NCBI RefSeq assembly: GCF_012271785.1
Contig: NZ_JAAWVT010000009.1
Coordinates: forward strand, 110,332-174,331
From: Paeniglutamicibacter terrestris
GTDB lineage: Bacteria > Actinomycetota > Actinomycetes > Actinomycetales > Micrococcaceae
Length of the DNA stretch: 64,000 bases
Direction of reading: 5' to 3'
The first letter of the stretch is position 1; every line of letters starts with the position of its first letter. The translations under genes and the position numbers were made by a program. The notes beneath the pieces were generated by a model. The model saw only the letters and a program-made list of their open reading frames with translations. It had not been told where the DNA came from and ran no database searches. This document shows, one piece after another, positions 11,753 to 21,620 of the stretch.

Positions 11753-13564
11753 CTAGAACAGCCGTGGATTCGTCTGGCTTTCATGTTGCCAGTGCGCGTT
11801 TCTGCGAGGTAGCTGCTCGGAGTCCATATAGTTTGGCAAGATGACCGCGGGCAGGCCGTTGTCGTCCAGTACTAGTCGGATCTTTCCTGAATGAAAATCA
11901 TGGTGGTGGGCGCTACACCCCGGCCCGATGTTGGTCACGCTGGTGGAACCGCCATCTTCCCACGCAACGATATGGCACATCTGGCAATGCTCCGGGGACT
12001 CGGTACAGCCAGGAACCAAGCAGCCGCCGTCCCTCGCGAGAATTGCTTGCCGCATATATTCGGGGACGAATCGTTGCTCCCTACCGATGTCCAAAATCTG
12101 GCTCTGACCGCTGAAGACCACCGGCAGGACGCCGGAATCACATAACATTCGTCTGAGTTCGCCGGGGCTGATACTCAGCCCATGTGCACTGATACCGGCC
12201 CGTTCGGCCAGCCCAAGCAACGTTTCGAGTTGGCAATGGACCACCAAGGTCGCTTTCGCCAGCGCCCCGCTCTCCTTCTGTTTGGTGCCCTTGACGCTTC
12301 GTAAAACGTTGAGAATCGTTTGGAGGCGCCGACGAGCCGGGGAGAGCCCATCTTGCCCTGGGTCGTTGTCCAGAAAGTTGAACGAGGACAAGTCAGGTGG
12401 TGTTGTGTCCCTGCCGCCCTGGGGACGGTTGACATGAGCTGCAGCAAGACCGACGTCGTTGTATGTCGACCGCGGGAGCTGATCCTTGGGCGTCTCGGGA
12501 TCTGCTGCCCAAGCTGGGAGTCTAGGTGCATCAGCATCAGCATCAGCATCCATATTCGCTGCTACTGGCTTCTCGTCGTCGTTGCTCGGCTCGACCGAAA
12601 AATCTGGTGACGTGGCATCCCGGGCCAGTTTCTCTCGATTTCCGGCCGCCGTGCGGGGATTGTCGGCGTTGGCGAAATGGGACAGCAGCACCTCTGCCTC
12701 GATATTGAGCATGCATAGGCTGAAATAGCTGAAGTGTTCCGTGCGCCGAGTCAGGAAGATGCCGGTCTTGGAAGCGATCTCCTCGTCGCTGGGTTCGCTG
12801 GATGCGGTGTCCTCCAATGAGGCCCGCCAGGACGCAATCATTTTATTGGTGGCTGCGGGGCCCTGAGTATGAAGTGAATCGAGGGCTTGCTTTTCGATGG
12901 TGGTGGCCAAGGATGCGGCGTCGGGCCTGGACTGGATTTCTGGTGCCGCTGCGTCAAGCTTTTTTGCTACCTGAATGGCCTGCTTGGGATCGATAGTTCC
13001 GGCCTTGGCATCGGCCGATAGCCGTGGGTACCGAGCTGGGTGCTGGATCCCGTTGACATCCGTATGGGGCAACATGGCGGTTCCCGCCCGGACCCGGTCG
13101 CGGCTCTCGAAGTACCTGCAGCCCAGCAGATGCTGGAGAAATTCGGTGGTGTTCTTGTGGGGGAGTCGGCCAGGGGGATGGGTGGCCGGGTCTTCTGGGA
13201 GCCGTGCGTCGGTGGCTAGGAAGTCCTCGGGGCGAGCCAAAGCATCGCTGAGTACCTCGAGGATGGTAAGGGGCAATTCGTGGGCCAGCGTCCGCTGTGC
13301 GGCTTGTGCGGCAAGTACCTGAAGGTAGCTCGTTTGCCGGTGCGCCCGCTCGATCACCAGAGCCAGCGCTGCGGCCTCCGTTGGTGACTGGGTTTCTGCC
13401 GCCAATTCAGCGGCGGCGGTGATGAAAAAGTCTTCTGCGGCAAGCAGCGCACGGAAACGCTCGGCCCCTCTCGCGTGGAGATCGGGCCCCGAGGACGGGC
13501 CGGTGTACCCACGGTCATCTCTCTGGTGCTGGTTGGACTCTTGCTTGCTCATGACATCGAGCAT
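11753..13564 (-). CDS. DUF222 / HNH endonuclease-domain protein
   Basis: A protein of about 603 residues of the large actinobacterial DUF222-HNH (13E12) family. The N-terminal two thirds is the helical DUF222 domain. The C-terminal HNH nuclease contains DGGCLVPGCTESPEHCQMCH, HIVAWEDGGSTSVTN, then CSAHHHDFHSGK. A low-complexity DADADADA run lies in the middle. Members occur in many copies per genome and are often near mobile DNA; the biological role is unsettled. ATG at 13564 (MLDVMSKQ) is chosen, but the ribosome site is weak and 13552 is equally possible. It is the first host-type gene after the phage element. Confidence 0.8.
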   Translation of the reverse strand: MLDVMSKQESNQHQRDDRGYTGPSSGPDLHARGAERFRALLAAEDFFITAAAELAAETQSPTEAAALALVIERAHRQTSYLQVLAAQAAQRTLAHELPLTILEVLSDALARPEDFLATDARLPEDPATHPPGRLPHKNTTEFLQHLLGCRYFESRDRVRAGTAMLPHTDVNGIQHPARYPRLSADAKAGTIDPKQAIQVAKKLDAAAPEIQSRPDAASLATTIEKQALDSLHTQGPAATNKMIASWRASLEDTASSEPSDEEIASKTGIFLTRRTEHFSYFSLCMLNIEAEVLLSHFANADNPRTAAGNREKLARDATSPDFSVEPSNDDEKPVAANMDADADADAPRLPAWAADPETPKDQLPRSTYNDVGLAAAHVNRPQGGRDTTPPDLSSFNFLDNDPGQDGLSPARRRLQTILNVLRSVKGTKQKESGALAKATLVVHCQLETLLGLAERAGISAHGLSISPGELRRMLCDSGVLPVVFSGQSQILDIGREQRFVPEYMRQAILARDGGCLVPGCTESPEHCQMCHIVAWEDGGSTSVTNIGPGCSAHHHDFHSGKIRLVLDDNGLPAVILPNYMDSEQLPRRNAHWQHESQTNPRLF

Positions 13565-13836
13565 GCCCGTCGGAGCTATGCCGGTGCCATAGGGCAGGTG
13601 AAAGCTGTGGAGAACCGCTGCGGATGATGCCCATCGGCCCTGTTGCTGGGGCCTGAAGGGCTTAGTTATTGTGCGGGGAAGTGGGTGCGGTGAGCGCCGG
13701 GCGCACGTCAGGGGGTGCGCCGGATACAGAAATGCGGCGCGTGCCCCCGGCATGATGCCGAGCGTACGCGCCGCACTTAGGGATCGTTATGGACAGCGAC
13801 AGCGCTGCCCCGATCCGATGCTGCTGGGGTGAAGGA

Positions 13837-14583
13837 CTACTCCGAGGTGCCGGTGGTGAGCGACGGGGCGGACTTCGGGCCCTTCAGGGCTGCCAGGCGG
13901 GCTTCAATCTCCGTCTGCTCGCCAAGATCCTCAAGAGAGTTGAACTGGGCATCGAGCGAGGATGAGGCAAGTTCTGCAGCACCGCGCACGCGAGCCTCTT
14001 CGCGGCGGATCTTTTCCTCGAAGCGACCGACCTCGCTGGAGGGATCCATGATGTCGATGGACTTCACGGCCTCCTGCACCTGGTTCTGAGCCTGAGCTGA
14101 TTTGGCTCGGGCCACGAGTTCATCGCGCTTGGAAACCAGTTCCTGACGCTTGGACTTCATGGCGTCCAGCCCGGTCTTGAGCTTATCCACGACGTCGCGC
14201 TGCGAGGTGATGCTCGGTTCGGCGCTCTTGGCTTCGGATTCGGACTGCATCTGACGCTGGATGGCCACCTTAGCCAGCGAATCAAACTTGTCTGCATTCG
14301 CGGTGTCGCCAGCGGAACGGAATTCATCGGCCTTGCCGGAGGCGGCGAGGGCCTTGTTGCCCCAGTCGGAGGAGGCCTGAACGTCTTCGTCGTAATCTTC
14401 CTCGACCATACGAAGGTTGCCGATGGTCTGGGCCACTGCGGTTTCTGCCTCGGCGATGTTGTCCGTGTAGTCGCGCACCATCTGGTCGAGCATCTTCTGG
14501 GGATCTTCCGCCGAATCGAGCATGGCGTTGATGTTGGCCTTGGCCAGCTGGGCGACACGACCGAAAATAGACTGCTTTACCAC
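13837..14583 (-). CDS. pspA: PspA/IM30-family membrane-stress protein
   Basis: 248 residues, almost wholly alpha-helical. It starts MVKQSIFGRVAQLAKANINA, the amphipathic membrane-binding helix of the family, followed by MLDSAEDPQKMLDQMVRDY and long coiled-coil sections. PspA/IM30 proteins form ESCRT-III-like assemblies that protect the cytoplasmic membrane. It is placed downstream of a TPM-domain secreted protein gene on the same strand, a pairing common in Micrococcaceae. The tail (KGPKSAPSLTTGTSE) is a short flexible extension. The symbol is given by family. Confidence 0.88.
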   Translation of the reverse strand: MVKQSIFGRVAQLAKANINAMLDSAEDPQKMLDQMVRDYTDNIAEAETAVAQTIGNLRMVEEDYDEDVQASSDWGNKALAASGKADEFRSAGDTANADKFDSLAKVAIQRQMQSESEAKSAEPSITSQRDVVDKLKTGLDAMKSKRQELVSKRDELVARAKSAQAQNQVQEAVKSIDIMDPSSEVGRFEEKIRREEARVRGAAELASSSLDAQFNSLEDLGEQTEIEARLAALKGPKSAPSLTTGTSE

Positions 14584-14720
14584 GATGAGACCTTTCGTTG
14601 ACTGACTAGTGAACTACCTATGTGTGCACCTCCCGTGAGGAAAGCGCGGTACAACAATCTGGGGTTCCGGGGACCCGGGATGTGCTCCCGGTGCACCGGA
14701 ACGTGCGGGTGGGGTGAGGG

Positions 14721-16769
14721 TTAGAAGTTGCCTCCCGCGCCGTCGCCGAAGCCGCCGAATCCGCCGCCACCGCCGCCATCTCCACCGAAGCCGCCGAAAC
14801 CGCCGCCGCCGAAGATGCCACCGCCACCGGAGTTTGAGCCGCCGCGCAGAATGGAATCGATGAGGATGCCGCCGAGGATGGCACCGCCGAGGCCATTGTT
14901 ACCGCCTCCGCCGCCGCCAAAACCGCCGCCACCGCCGAAACCATTAACATCGTTTTCTGCCTCGCGGGCGGCCTGGTCGGCCAGCGCCGCGGCATGCTCG
15001 GCGAAGGCGAGCGCATTGACCGGGTCAGAGGGGGCCATGCGCAGGGCCTCATCAAGGTTGCGCTGGGCCTCGGCCAACCGTGTGCGGGCCGTGGCTCCGA
15101 CACCGCCGCGGCGGGCACGGATAAAGTCATCGGTGCCGCTGATTTTCATTTGTGCGCCACGGATGGCCGACGCCAGCTGATCTGTTGCCCGTCGGTTGCG
15201 TTCTTGGGTGTCGCGGATCTGGTTCAGCGCCTCATTCAGGGGCCGGTGTCCGGAATCAACTTCGGCCAGCAGCGCGACGGGATCCACGCGACCGCTGCCC
15301 ACCTGCGTCGCAACGGAGGCGAGCGCGGGTTCCAGTGCTGCCACCGGACCAGCAAGTTCAGGATGTGAGCCGTCGGCTACCAGGGCCCGGCCCTGAGCCA
15401 GATCCTGCGCGGCGGTGGAGACCATCGACTCAAGATCGGTGCGAGCCTTGGCCAGATCGTCACCGGCATGGGCCACCGCGTCAAGCAGCACCGTGGCCTG
15501 GTGCACAGCATCTTCACCGGCACGTACGGCAACGGCTGCCTCGGCGGTCTGCGCGGCGGTGATCTTTGCCTCGGCGGTGGATACTGCCGTATCGGCGAAG
15601 TCCAGCCGGTTGGTGGCTTCGGCGATGTTGGTGTGGACCTGATTCAGCGCCGTGTCGGTGTACGTGGTGGAGAGCTCGGCGAGAGTGCCCTGGACCGTGG
15701 TGAGGCGGGTGCGCAGGGGCTCAATACGAGTCTTGAGCTCCGCGGCTGCAGCAGGGGCATTCTTTTCGAGCTCGCGCAGTGAAGCAAATTCCTCGGTGTG
15801 CGCCTCGAGCGCCTCATTGACCGACTCACAGCGGCGGATGATCTCGCCAAGCCAGGAACGCTGGTCTTCCTCGGTATCGGGGATGTGGTCATCAAGCTGC
15901 TGCTGCAACTTGAAGGACTCCGACATGTGTTCCTTGGCGGCGGTGATGTCTTCGGTAAACGGCTTGATGGCTTCGTCGCCGAATTGCGCCTGGGCGAAAC
16001 CGACCTCCTGCTCCGAGGAACGGATGGCATCATCGGCGGCAATGAGCAAACTGCCGGCCTTGGTGCGCAGCTCGGGGATGCTCAGGGAGGCCAATGGGTC
16101 AATCGGCTTGCCGTCCGGGCCCGCGGCCACCTGCGGGGTGCCAGCGGGCAACTTCTTGCGTCGCGAGAGTGCCCAGGCGGTGGCGCCACCGGCCACCACG
16201 ACTCCGCCGACCAGCAGCCAGCCACCATTGCCGCCGGAATCTGAGGTTTCGGACGTGCTGGAGCTCTGCTCGCCTCCGGTGGGGCTCTTGCCATTGGCAA
16301 CGTTTTCGATGCCGGTGATCGCACCGAGTGCCGCTGCCGACCAATCCAGCTTCGTCAGCTGCGGGGAGATCATCTTGGTGAAGATCTCCTTGTCGAATTC
16401 GACGATGTCACCATTGTCATGAGACTCGAATCGCGCGGCGCGCTGCGTGACGGCGACCGCAAGGATCGAGTCACTGCTGCCCAGCTTCTTCTTCTGGACT
16501 ACTTCTTTCAGCCATTGATCCGGATCGTCGGGGTTGGTGAAGGAATCAACATAGACGACAAAAAGATTCTGGCCGGTTTCGCTGCGCAGTTCGGTGAGCG
16601 CGGCGTTGACCTCCGCAGTATCTGAGCCCAGGACTCCGGCCTTATCGATGACAAATTGTCCCGGTGGAATGTTCACGGGTGAATCTGCCGACGCGGCTGG
16701 CGCAAGAACGAACATGGACAGGATTCCTGCGGTTGCCACGAGGGCCATCCGCCGGGGGAGCGACTTCAT
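14721..16769 (-). CDS. Secreted membrane-anchored TPM-domain protein with Gly-rich tail
   Basis: 682 residues. A signal peptide (MALVATAGILSMFVLAPAAS) ends at ASA-D. The TPM domain follows (about 40-165; DKAGVLGSDTAEVNAALTEL, ALGAITGIENVA). A membrane segment lies near 188-207 (WLLVGGVVVAGGATAWALS) before basic RRKK. A long helical region of about 350 residues leads to an extreme Gly-rich tail (GFGGGGGFGGGGGGNN). TPM-domain proteins are tied to envelope or photosystem repair; this one precedes pspA and probably acts in the same membrane-stress response. The Gly repeats are hard to assemble and could vary in length. Confidence 0.82.
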   Translation of the reverse strand: MKSLPRRMALVATAGILSMFVLAPAASADSPVNIPPGQFVIDKAGVLGSDTAEVNAALTELRSETGQNLFVVYVDSFTNPDDPDQWLKEVVQKKKLGSSDSILAVAVTQRAARFESHDNGDIVEFDKEIFTKMISPQLTKLDWSAAALGAITGIENVANGKSPTGGEQSSSTSETSDSGGNGGWLLVGGVVVAGGATAWALSRRKKLPAGTPQVAAGPDGKPIDPLASLSIPELRTKAGSLLIAADDAIRSSEQEVGFAQAQFGDEAIKPFTEDITAAKEHMSESFKLQQQLDDHIPDTEEDQRSWLGEIIRRCESVNEALEAHTEEFASLRELEKNAPAAAAELKTRIEPLRTRLTTVQGTLAELSTTYTDTALNQVHTNIAEATNRLDFADTAVSTAEAKITAAQTAEAAVAVRAGEDAVHQATVLLDAVAHAGDDLAKARTDLESMVSTAAQDLAQGRALVADGSHPELAGPVAALEPALASVATQVGSGRVDPVALLAEVDSGHRPLNEALNQIRDTQERNRRATDQLASAIRGAQMKISGTDDFIRARRGGVGATARTRLAEAQRNLDEALRMAPSDPVNALAFAEHAAALADQAAREAENDVNGFGGGGGFGGGGGGNNGLGGAILGGILIDSILRGGSNSGGGGIFGGGGFGGFGGDGGGGGGFGGFGDGAGGNF

Positions 16770-17044
16770 AATATTCCTTCACCTTGCGTGGTCGGCCGCA
16801 GAAGATGCCCGGCGCCACGTGCGCAAACGCGTGTGGTGATCCGTTTTCTGCTGTCGATATCGATTCTAGGGTGGTGGGGGAGCCGCGTCCACAGAATCGC
16901 CGGTGGATTGGCCTGTCGGCTGAATACCCGATGCCTTCTCACAGCTGACACTCAGCTGCTCCTTTTCGTTGCCACAGCCCGCGCAGGCATAGTTATTACC
17001 AAGAACCCCAGTTCAACGACCACCAAGGGATTGGAACAGCCGCC

Positions 17045-18643
17045 ATGAGCGAGAACAATTTTGAGAAACCAGGCACCGATGGCAACGACGACGGAGCGCG
17101 TGGAACGGCCAACATACCGCCACGTCCGGTGAGCCCCCCGAGCGCCGATGCCGGTACCGAGGCAACACAGGCTCCGGTCTCCAAAATTTCTGGCGCTGCG
17201 GATCAGACTCAGTCGCTGCCCCGTCACTCCGAAACCCCACCGATGCCCGAGTCCCCAGCGGCACCCCAACATCCCGGGGCGCCGACGTACCCACAGGCAG
17301 CAGCTGCTGCCTCCCCGGAACACGCCTACACCAACGCCTCGGCACCGGGGCCCTATGGCACCCCCACGCCGGAAGAACATACCTCGGCCTTCGGGACAGC
17401 GCTGCCGCCACGCAAGCAGAGTGCCAGCAAGAAGTTCACCTCCGGCGCGCTGATCGTGGGCATGGTTGCCGCGGCACTGCTCGGTGCCGGAGGTGCCATC
17501 GGCGCCAACTACGTGATGGGTTCCAACGTCACCGCCACCAGCGCCGGTTCGGCCACCCCACAGGGTGATGTGGTGATCAACAACCCGGAGAACGTCACAG
17601 CTGTCACGGCGGCGGCGGCCAAGGCCAGCCCCAGCGTGGTGACCATCGAGGTCTCCAGCGGTAGCACCGGCGGTTCGGGTTCGGGGATCATCATGGACAA
17701 GGCCGGCCACATCCTGACCAACACCCACGTGGTCACCCTAGGCGGGGTGACATCGGACCCGAAGATCACCGTGCGCACCAACGATGGCAAGGTACACGCC
17801 GCGACGCTGGTGGGTACCGACCCCCTCTCGGACCTGGCGATCATCAAGATCGATGCGGAAAACTTGGTCCCGGCAACCCTCGGATCCTCCAGCAAGCTCA
17901 ACGTCGGGGATACCGCCATCGCCATCGGCGCCCCGCTGGGGCTTGCCGGAACGGTGACCGACGGCATCGTCTCCACCCTGAACCGCACGATCTCGGTGGC
18001 GTCCTCCGCCGTTCCGAAGGAAACCGAGGGTTCGGATAATTCCCAGGGCGATTCCAACCAGTTCAATTTCCAGTTCCCCGGTGAGCAGCAGCAAGGCAGC
18101 TCGGCCGGCTCGATCTTCATCAACGTGATTCAGACCGATGCCGCCATCAACCACGGCAACTCCGGCGGTGCGTTGGTGGATGTCAACGGCAACATCATCG
18201 GTGTGAACGTGGCCATCGCCTCCTCGGGCTCCGGCTCCACCAGCGGTGATGAGAGCGGCTCCATCGGCGTCGGTTTTGCCATCCCGATCGACTACGCCAA
18301 GCGCATCGCCGATGAGTTGATCACCAACGGCAAGGCAACCCACGGTTTGTTGGGCGTTACGGTGCAGGCCAAGGCCGCGGACGTGAATAACAGCGGCGGC
18401 GGCAGTTCCTTCAGCGTCGGCGCAGAGGTTGCCAGCGTGGTGGCCGGCGGTGCCGGGGAAAAGGCAGGACTGCAAAAGGGCGATGTCATCACCGGTGTGG
18501 ATTCGCGCATCATCTCCGACAGTTCCTCGCTGACGGCAGCCATCCGCGAGATCGCCGTCGGCGGCACCGCGGAGATCCACTACACGCGTAATGGCAAGGA
18601 CGGCAGCGCGAATGTGACGGTGGGCGAAAACACCGGGGAGTAA
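17045..18643 (+). CDS. Membrane-anchored HtrA/DegP-type serine protease with PDZ domain
   Basis: 532 residues. A Pro-rich cytoplasmic N-terminus of about 130 residues is followed by one membrane helix (ALIVGMVAAALLGAGGAIGA), a trypsin-like domain and a C-terminal PDZ domain. The triad is visible: His228 in TNTHVV, Asp263 in SDLAI, Ser373 in GNSGGAL. The PDZ part includes VGAEVASVVAGGAGEKAGLQ with KGDVITGVDS. Such proteases degrade or refold damaged proteins outside the membrane. It is divergent from the TPM gene, sharing a 275-base gap that must hold both promoters, so the two could share envelope-stress control. Confidence 0.9.
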   Translation: MSENNFEKPGTDGNDDGARGTANIPPRPVSPPSADAGTEATQAPVSKISGAADQTQSLPRHSETPPMPESPAAPQHPGAPTYPQAAAAASPEHAYTNASAPGPYGTPTPEEHTSAFGTALPPRKQSASKKFTSGALIVGMVAAALLGAGGAIGANYVMGSNVTATSAGSATPQGDVVINNPENVTAVTAAAAKASPSVVTIEVSSGSTGGSGSGIIMDKAGHILTNTHVVTLGGVTSDPKITVRTNDGKVHAATLVGTDPLSDLAIIKIDAENLVPATLGSSSKLNVGDTAIAIGAPLGLAGTVTDGIVSTLNRTISVASSAVPKETEGSDNSQGDSNQFNFQFPGEQQQGSSAGSIFINVIQTDAAINHGNSGGALVDVNGNIIGVNVAIASSGSGSTSGDESGSIGVGFAIPIDYAKRIADELITNGKATHGLLGVTVQAKAADVNNSGGGSSFSVGAEVASVVAGGAGEKAGLQKGDVITGVDSRIISDSSSLTAAIREIAVGGTAEIHYTRNGKDGSANVTVGENTGE

Positions 18644-18663
18644 CAAAGTAGCAATAAACACCC

Positions 18664-18712
18664 GGCGGCGGGGCTTCGAGCGCATCATGCGCCCGGAGCC
18701 CCGCCGCTTTAT
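18664..18712 (+). terminator. Intrinsic terminator after the HtrA protease
   Basis: An 11-bp stem (GCGGCGGGGCT at 18665-18675 with 18697-18707), with a smaller GCGC hairpin in the loop, is followed by TTTATT. Confidence 0.8.
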
Positions 18713-18925
18713 TGCGTGGCATTGCGTGAGATGGCACCCCGAACGACAAATGTGTCCAAGACGGTGCCGACGCGCGCCGTCATCAATCATCGACTCAGAA
18801 ATCACCGATACCATGGATGGCGGAGCCCTGCGCCGCTCGGGTATTACCGAAGGATAGGTCACCGTGCGCATCGATGGCCACGGCGCTCCGCGATGGAGAT
18901 GTCCACGTTTTTCAGAAAGGCAGTA

Positions 18926-19744
18926 ATGAGCCAGAAGACCGGCACGCCCTTGAACATTCTTGTATTGGTCAAACACGTACCAGATGTCCAATTCGAGCGG
19001 CATCTTTTGCCCAATGGCCACCGGCTGGATCGCCAAGATTCCGTCCTGTCCGAACTCGACGAATACGCGATCGAGGCCGCCCTGGCACTGGCCGAGTCAC
19101 GCGGTGGGGAAAAGGGTGGCAACCATGTCACGGCCCTGACCATGGGACCGGCCGGCGCAGCCAACGCGGTGAAAAAATCACTGCAGATGGGCGCCTCCGC
19201 CGGCGTTCACATCAGTGATGCGGCACTTGAGGGTTCCGATGCCGGAGCCACCTCGCTGGTGCTGGCCACAGCCATCAAGCACTTGGGCGGATTTGATGTG
19301 GTGCTCACCGGCATGGCGTCCACCGACGCGGAGACCTCCCTGGTCCCGGCGCAGCTGGCCGAACGTCTGGGCCTGGCGCAGCTGACCAATCTCTCGGCGG
19401 TGGAACTTGATGATGCGAACATCATCACCGCGACCCGCATGGGCGAGGATGGCGCACAGACCCTGAGCGCGCCACTGCCCGTGCTGATCTCGGTCACGGA
19501 TCAGGCCAACGAGCCGCGCTACCCGAACTTCCGCGGCATCCTGGCGGCCAAAAAGAAGAAGATTACCACCCTCTCGCTAGCCGAGCTGGGCATTGAAGCA
19601 TCAACCGTGGGCACCGCAGGATCGGGGACCCGGGTCCTGGATGCGGCACCACATGAGCCACGAAGTGCCGGGGAAATCATCACCGACTCGGGCCAAGCCG
19701 GCCTGGCCCTGGTGGACTTCCTCGCCGACGCCAAGCTCATCTAG
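18926..19744 (+). CDS. etfB: Electron transfer flavoprotein, beta subunit
   Basis: 272 residues from ATG 18926, which has AAAGG at a good distance; longer frames start in noncoding sequence. The N-terminus LNILVLVKHVPDVQFERHLL and the internal LDRQDSVLSELDEYAIEAAL are typical of FixA/EtfB, and VLTGMASTDAETSLVPAQLA is the AMP-binding section. ETF takes electrons from acyl-CoA and other dehydrogenases and passes them to the quinone pool. The alpha subunit follows after 23 bases, so this is a standard two-gene unit. The 280 bases upstream hold a terminator and presumably the promoter. Confidence 0.93.
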   Translation: MSQKTGTPLNILVLVKHVPDVQFERHLLPNGHRLDRQDSVLSELDEYAIEAALALAESRGGEKGGNHVTALTMGPAGAANAVKKSLQMGASAGVHISDAALEGSDAGATSLVLATAIKHLGGFDVVLTGMASTDAETSLVPAQLAERLGLAQLTNLSAVELDDANIITATRMGEDGAQTLSAPLPVLISVTDQANEPRYPNFRGILAAKKKKITTLSLAELGIEASTVGTAGSGTRVLDAAPHEPRSAGEIITDSGQAGLALVDFLADAKLI

Positions 19745-19767
19745 CACTACCCAAGGGGAAAAGAAGC

Positions 19768-20724
19768 ATGCTGAAAATTCTTGTTTACATTCACGCTCCC
19801 GCGCAAACACCCACCAAGGGTCAGCGCGAACTCCTGGCCCTTGCCGCGAGCCTCGGTGAGGCAGCTGTAGTGCTCGGAGACAACGCCGATGACGCGGCCC
19901 GTGCCGGGCTCCACGGTGCCGGCGCCACCGCGTTTTATGGCGCGGTGACACCGGAGCAGCTGCGCGGCGAACTCATTGCCCCGGCCGTGTCGCTGCTGGT
20001 GGCAGCCGTCCGTGCGGCGGGTGCCGACGCGGTGCTGCTGCCCAACACCATGGAGGGTCGCGAGATTGCCGCGCGTGCCGCGGTACGCCTGGACTCCGGG
20101 GTCATCACCGACGCCGTGGCCGTGGATCAGGAACTGAACGTCACCAAATCGGTGCTCGCCGGTTCCTACACGGTGCGCGCCCGTATCACCCGTGGTCCCG
20201 CGCTGATCACGCTGAAGGCCAACAGTGTTCAGCCGGCCGAAGCGCAGGACTCCGGCGCGCAGGTGCCGCCCGTGCAGACGCTCGAGCTCGGTGAATCCGG
20301 GCCAGCGGCAAGAATCACCGCCACCGCACCGCACATCGCTAGCGGTCGCCCGGAACTCTCCGAGGCCCGCTTTGTGGTGGCCGGTGGCCGCGGCGTGGAT
20401 GGGGACTTTGGTCCCGTGGAGGATTTGGCCGACGCACTGGGCGCCGCGGTGGGCGCCTCGCGCGCCGCCACCGACGCCGGGTGGATTGATCATTCGGCCC
20501 AGGTGGGCCAGACCGGTGTGACCGTCTCGCCGCAGCTGTACATCTCCGCCGGCATTTCCGGGGCGATCCAGCAGAAGGCCGGCATGCAGAGCGCCAAGTA
20601 CATCGTGGCGATCAACAAGGACCCCGACGCGCCGATCTTCGAGATCGCTGACCTGGGCATCATCGGCGATTTGGCGAGCGTCTTGCCGCAGGCCGCCGCC
20701 GAAATTCGTCGGCGACAGGGCTAA
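19768..20724 (+). CDS. etfA: Electron transfer flavoprotein, alpha subunit
   Basis: 318 residues. The C-terminal FAD domain is clear: [58 protein letters not shown], then [11 protein letters not shown], the usual EtfA signature. The N-terminal part ([20 protein letters not shown]) is the AMP-free domain that packs on the beta subunit. AAGGGGAAAAG precedes the ATG. It forms a heterodimer with the preceding gene product. The next gene starts immediately after its stop, so expression is linked. Confidence 0.93.
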   Translation: MLKILVYIHAPAQTPTKGQRELLALAASLGEAAVVLGDNADDAARAGLHGAGATAFYGAVTPEQLRGELIAPAVSLLVAAVRAAGADAVLLPNTMEGREIAARAAVRLDSGVITDAVAVDQELNVTKSVLAGSYTVRARITRGPALITLKANSVQPAEAQDSGAQVPPVQTLELGESGPAARITATAPHIASGRPELSEARFVVAGGRGVDGDFGPVEDLADALGAAVGASRAATDAGWIDHSAQVGQTGVTVSPQLYISAGISGAIQQKAGMQSAKYIVAINKDPDAPIFEIADLGIIGDLASVLPQAAAEIRRRQG

Positions 20725-21486
20725 GTGGGCGTGGGAATTTTTGACCCGGCCAGCGAGGAAATCACCCGGGTCCTGTGTTTTGCCGCGCACCCGGATGACC
20801 TGGACTTTGGCGCCTCGGGCACCGTGGCGACCTGGACGGCCGCGGGCGTTCACGTGGAATATTGCATCATGACCGATGGTGACGCCGGCGGTTTTGATGC
20901 GCGTACCACCGCGGAGATCACCGCCACTCGGCACGCCGAACAGCGGGCGGCCGCTGCCTTGGTGGGCGTGGACACCGTGCACTTTTTGGGCGAGGCCGAT
21001 GGCTACCTCGAACCCAATCACCGGGTGATGAAGCAGGTGGTCGCGTTGATCCGTACCCTGCGCCCACAGGTGGTGCTGGGGATGCACACCGAACGTAATT
21101 GGGACCGGATCCAGCGTTCGCACCCCGATCATCTGGCTTGTGGTGAGGCGGTCACGCGCGCCATCTACCCGGCGGTGGAGAACCCCTTTGCCTACCCGGA
21201 GCTGGAAGAGGCGGGTCTTGCGGCCTACAAGCTGCCGTGGCTCTGGCTTTATGGTGCCCCGGCCGAGCGGGAGAATCACCGGGTGGAGATCACCGCGGTG
21301 TTTGAGAAGAAGCTGGCCGCGCTGCGCCAACACCTGAGTCAGCACCCCGATGTGCCGGCCATGGAACGTTATGTCCGCGCGCAATCTGCCGCGCAGGGGG
21401 CTGCGGCGGGTCTTGGCCCCGGTGCCTTGGCCGAGGCCTTCCACGTGGTCGCAGTGAACGCTGCAGATACCATCGCCGGGTTCTAA
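20725..21486 (+). CDS. PIG-L-family deacetylase
   Basis: 253 residues from a GTG start directly after the etfA stop. It has the zinc motif AAHPDDLDFG (His22-Pro-Asp-Asp25) and GMHTERNWDRIQRSHPDHLA supplying the remaining zinc His and nearby residues. PIG-L enzymes remove N-acetyl groups from sugars; actinobacterial members include the mycothiol enzymes MshB and Mca. This member's substrate cannot be read from sequence. Its tight link to the ETF genes is notable and may suggest a redox or thiol role, which is inference. Confidence 0.85.
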   Translation: MGVGIFDPASEEITRVLCFAAHPDDLDFGASGTVATWTAAGVHVEYCIMTDGDAGGFDARTTAEITATRHAEQRAAAALVGVDTVHFLGEADGYLEPNHRVMKQVVALIRTLRPQVVLGMHTERNWDRIQRSHPDHLACGEAVTRAIYPAVENPFAYPELEEAGLAAYKLPWLWLYGAPAERENHRVEITAVFEKKLAALRQHLSQHPDVPAMERYVRAQSAAQGAAAGLGPGALAEAFHVVAVNAADTIAGF

Positions 21487-21538
21487 GCCTCCGGGATCAC
21501 ACGCAGCACCAACTACGTCAGTACAGACGCAGTCAAAA

Positions 21539-21580
21539 CAAACGCCGATGTGCCGCTTGAGAGCGGCCCATCGGCGTTTG
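21539..21580. terminator. Bidirectional terminator
   Basis: A 12-bp perfect stem (CAAACGCCGATG at 21539-21550 with 21569-21580) with an inner GCCGCT hairpin lies between convergent genes. A T-rich tail follows on the plus strand (CTGTGTTGTTGTT) and TTTTGACTG on the minus strand. Confidence 0.8.
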
Positions 21581-21620
21581 CTGTGTTGTTGTTACTGCGG
21601 TGAAAAGCTCGCCGCGATTT

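Noticed and set aside
12526..12556. GCATCA tandem repeat as a regulatory or CRISPR-like element
   Set aside because: It is inside the DUF222-HNH gene and simply encodes an Asp-Ala run.
14640..14705. Hairpin between pspA and the TPM gene as a terminator
   Set aside because: Pairing is imperfect with several bulges and there is no T-run on the minus strand, so it is not listed.
14728..14960. Pro-rich plus-strand protein in the GCC-repeat region
   Set aside because: It is the complement of the Gly-rich tail of the TPM-domain protein and has no independent support.
19747..21444. A 565-residue minus-strand open frame
   Set aside because: It is the mirror of etfA and the PIG-L gene; it is rich in Gly, His and Arg as expected from the reverse of high-GC coding DNA and has no recognisable motif.
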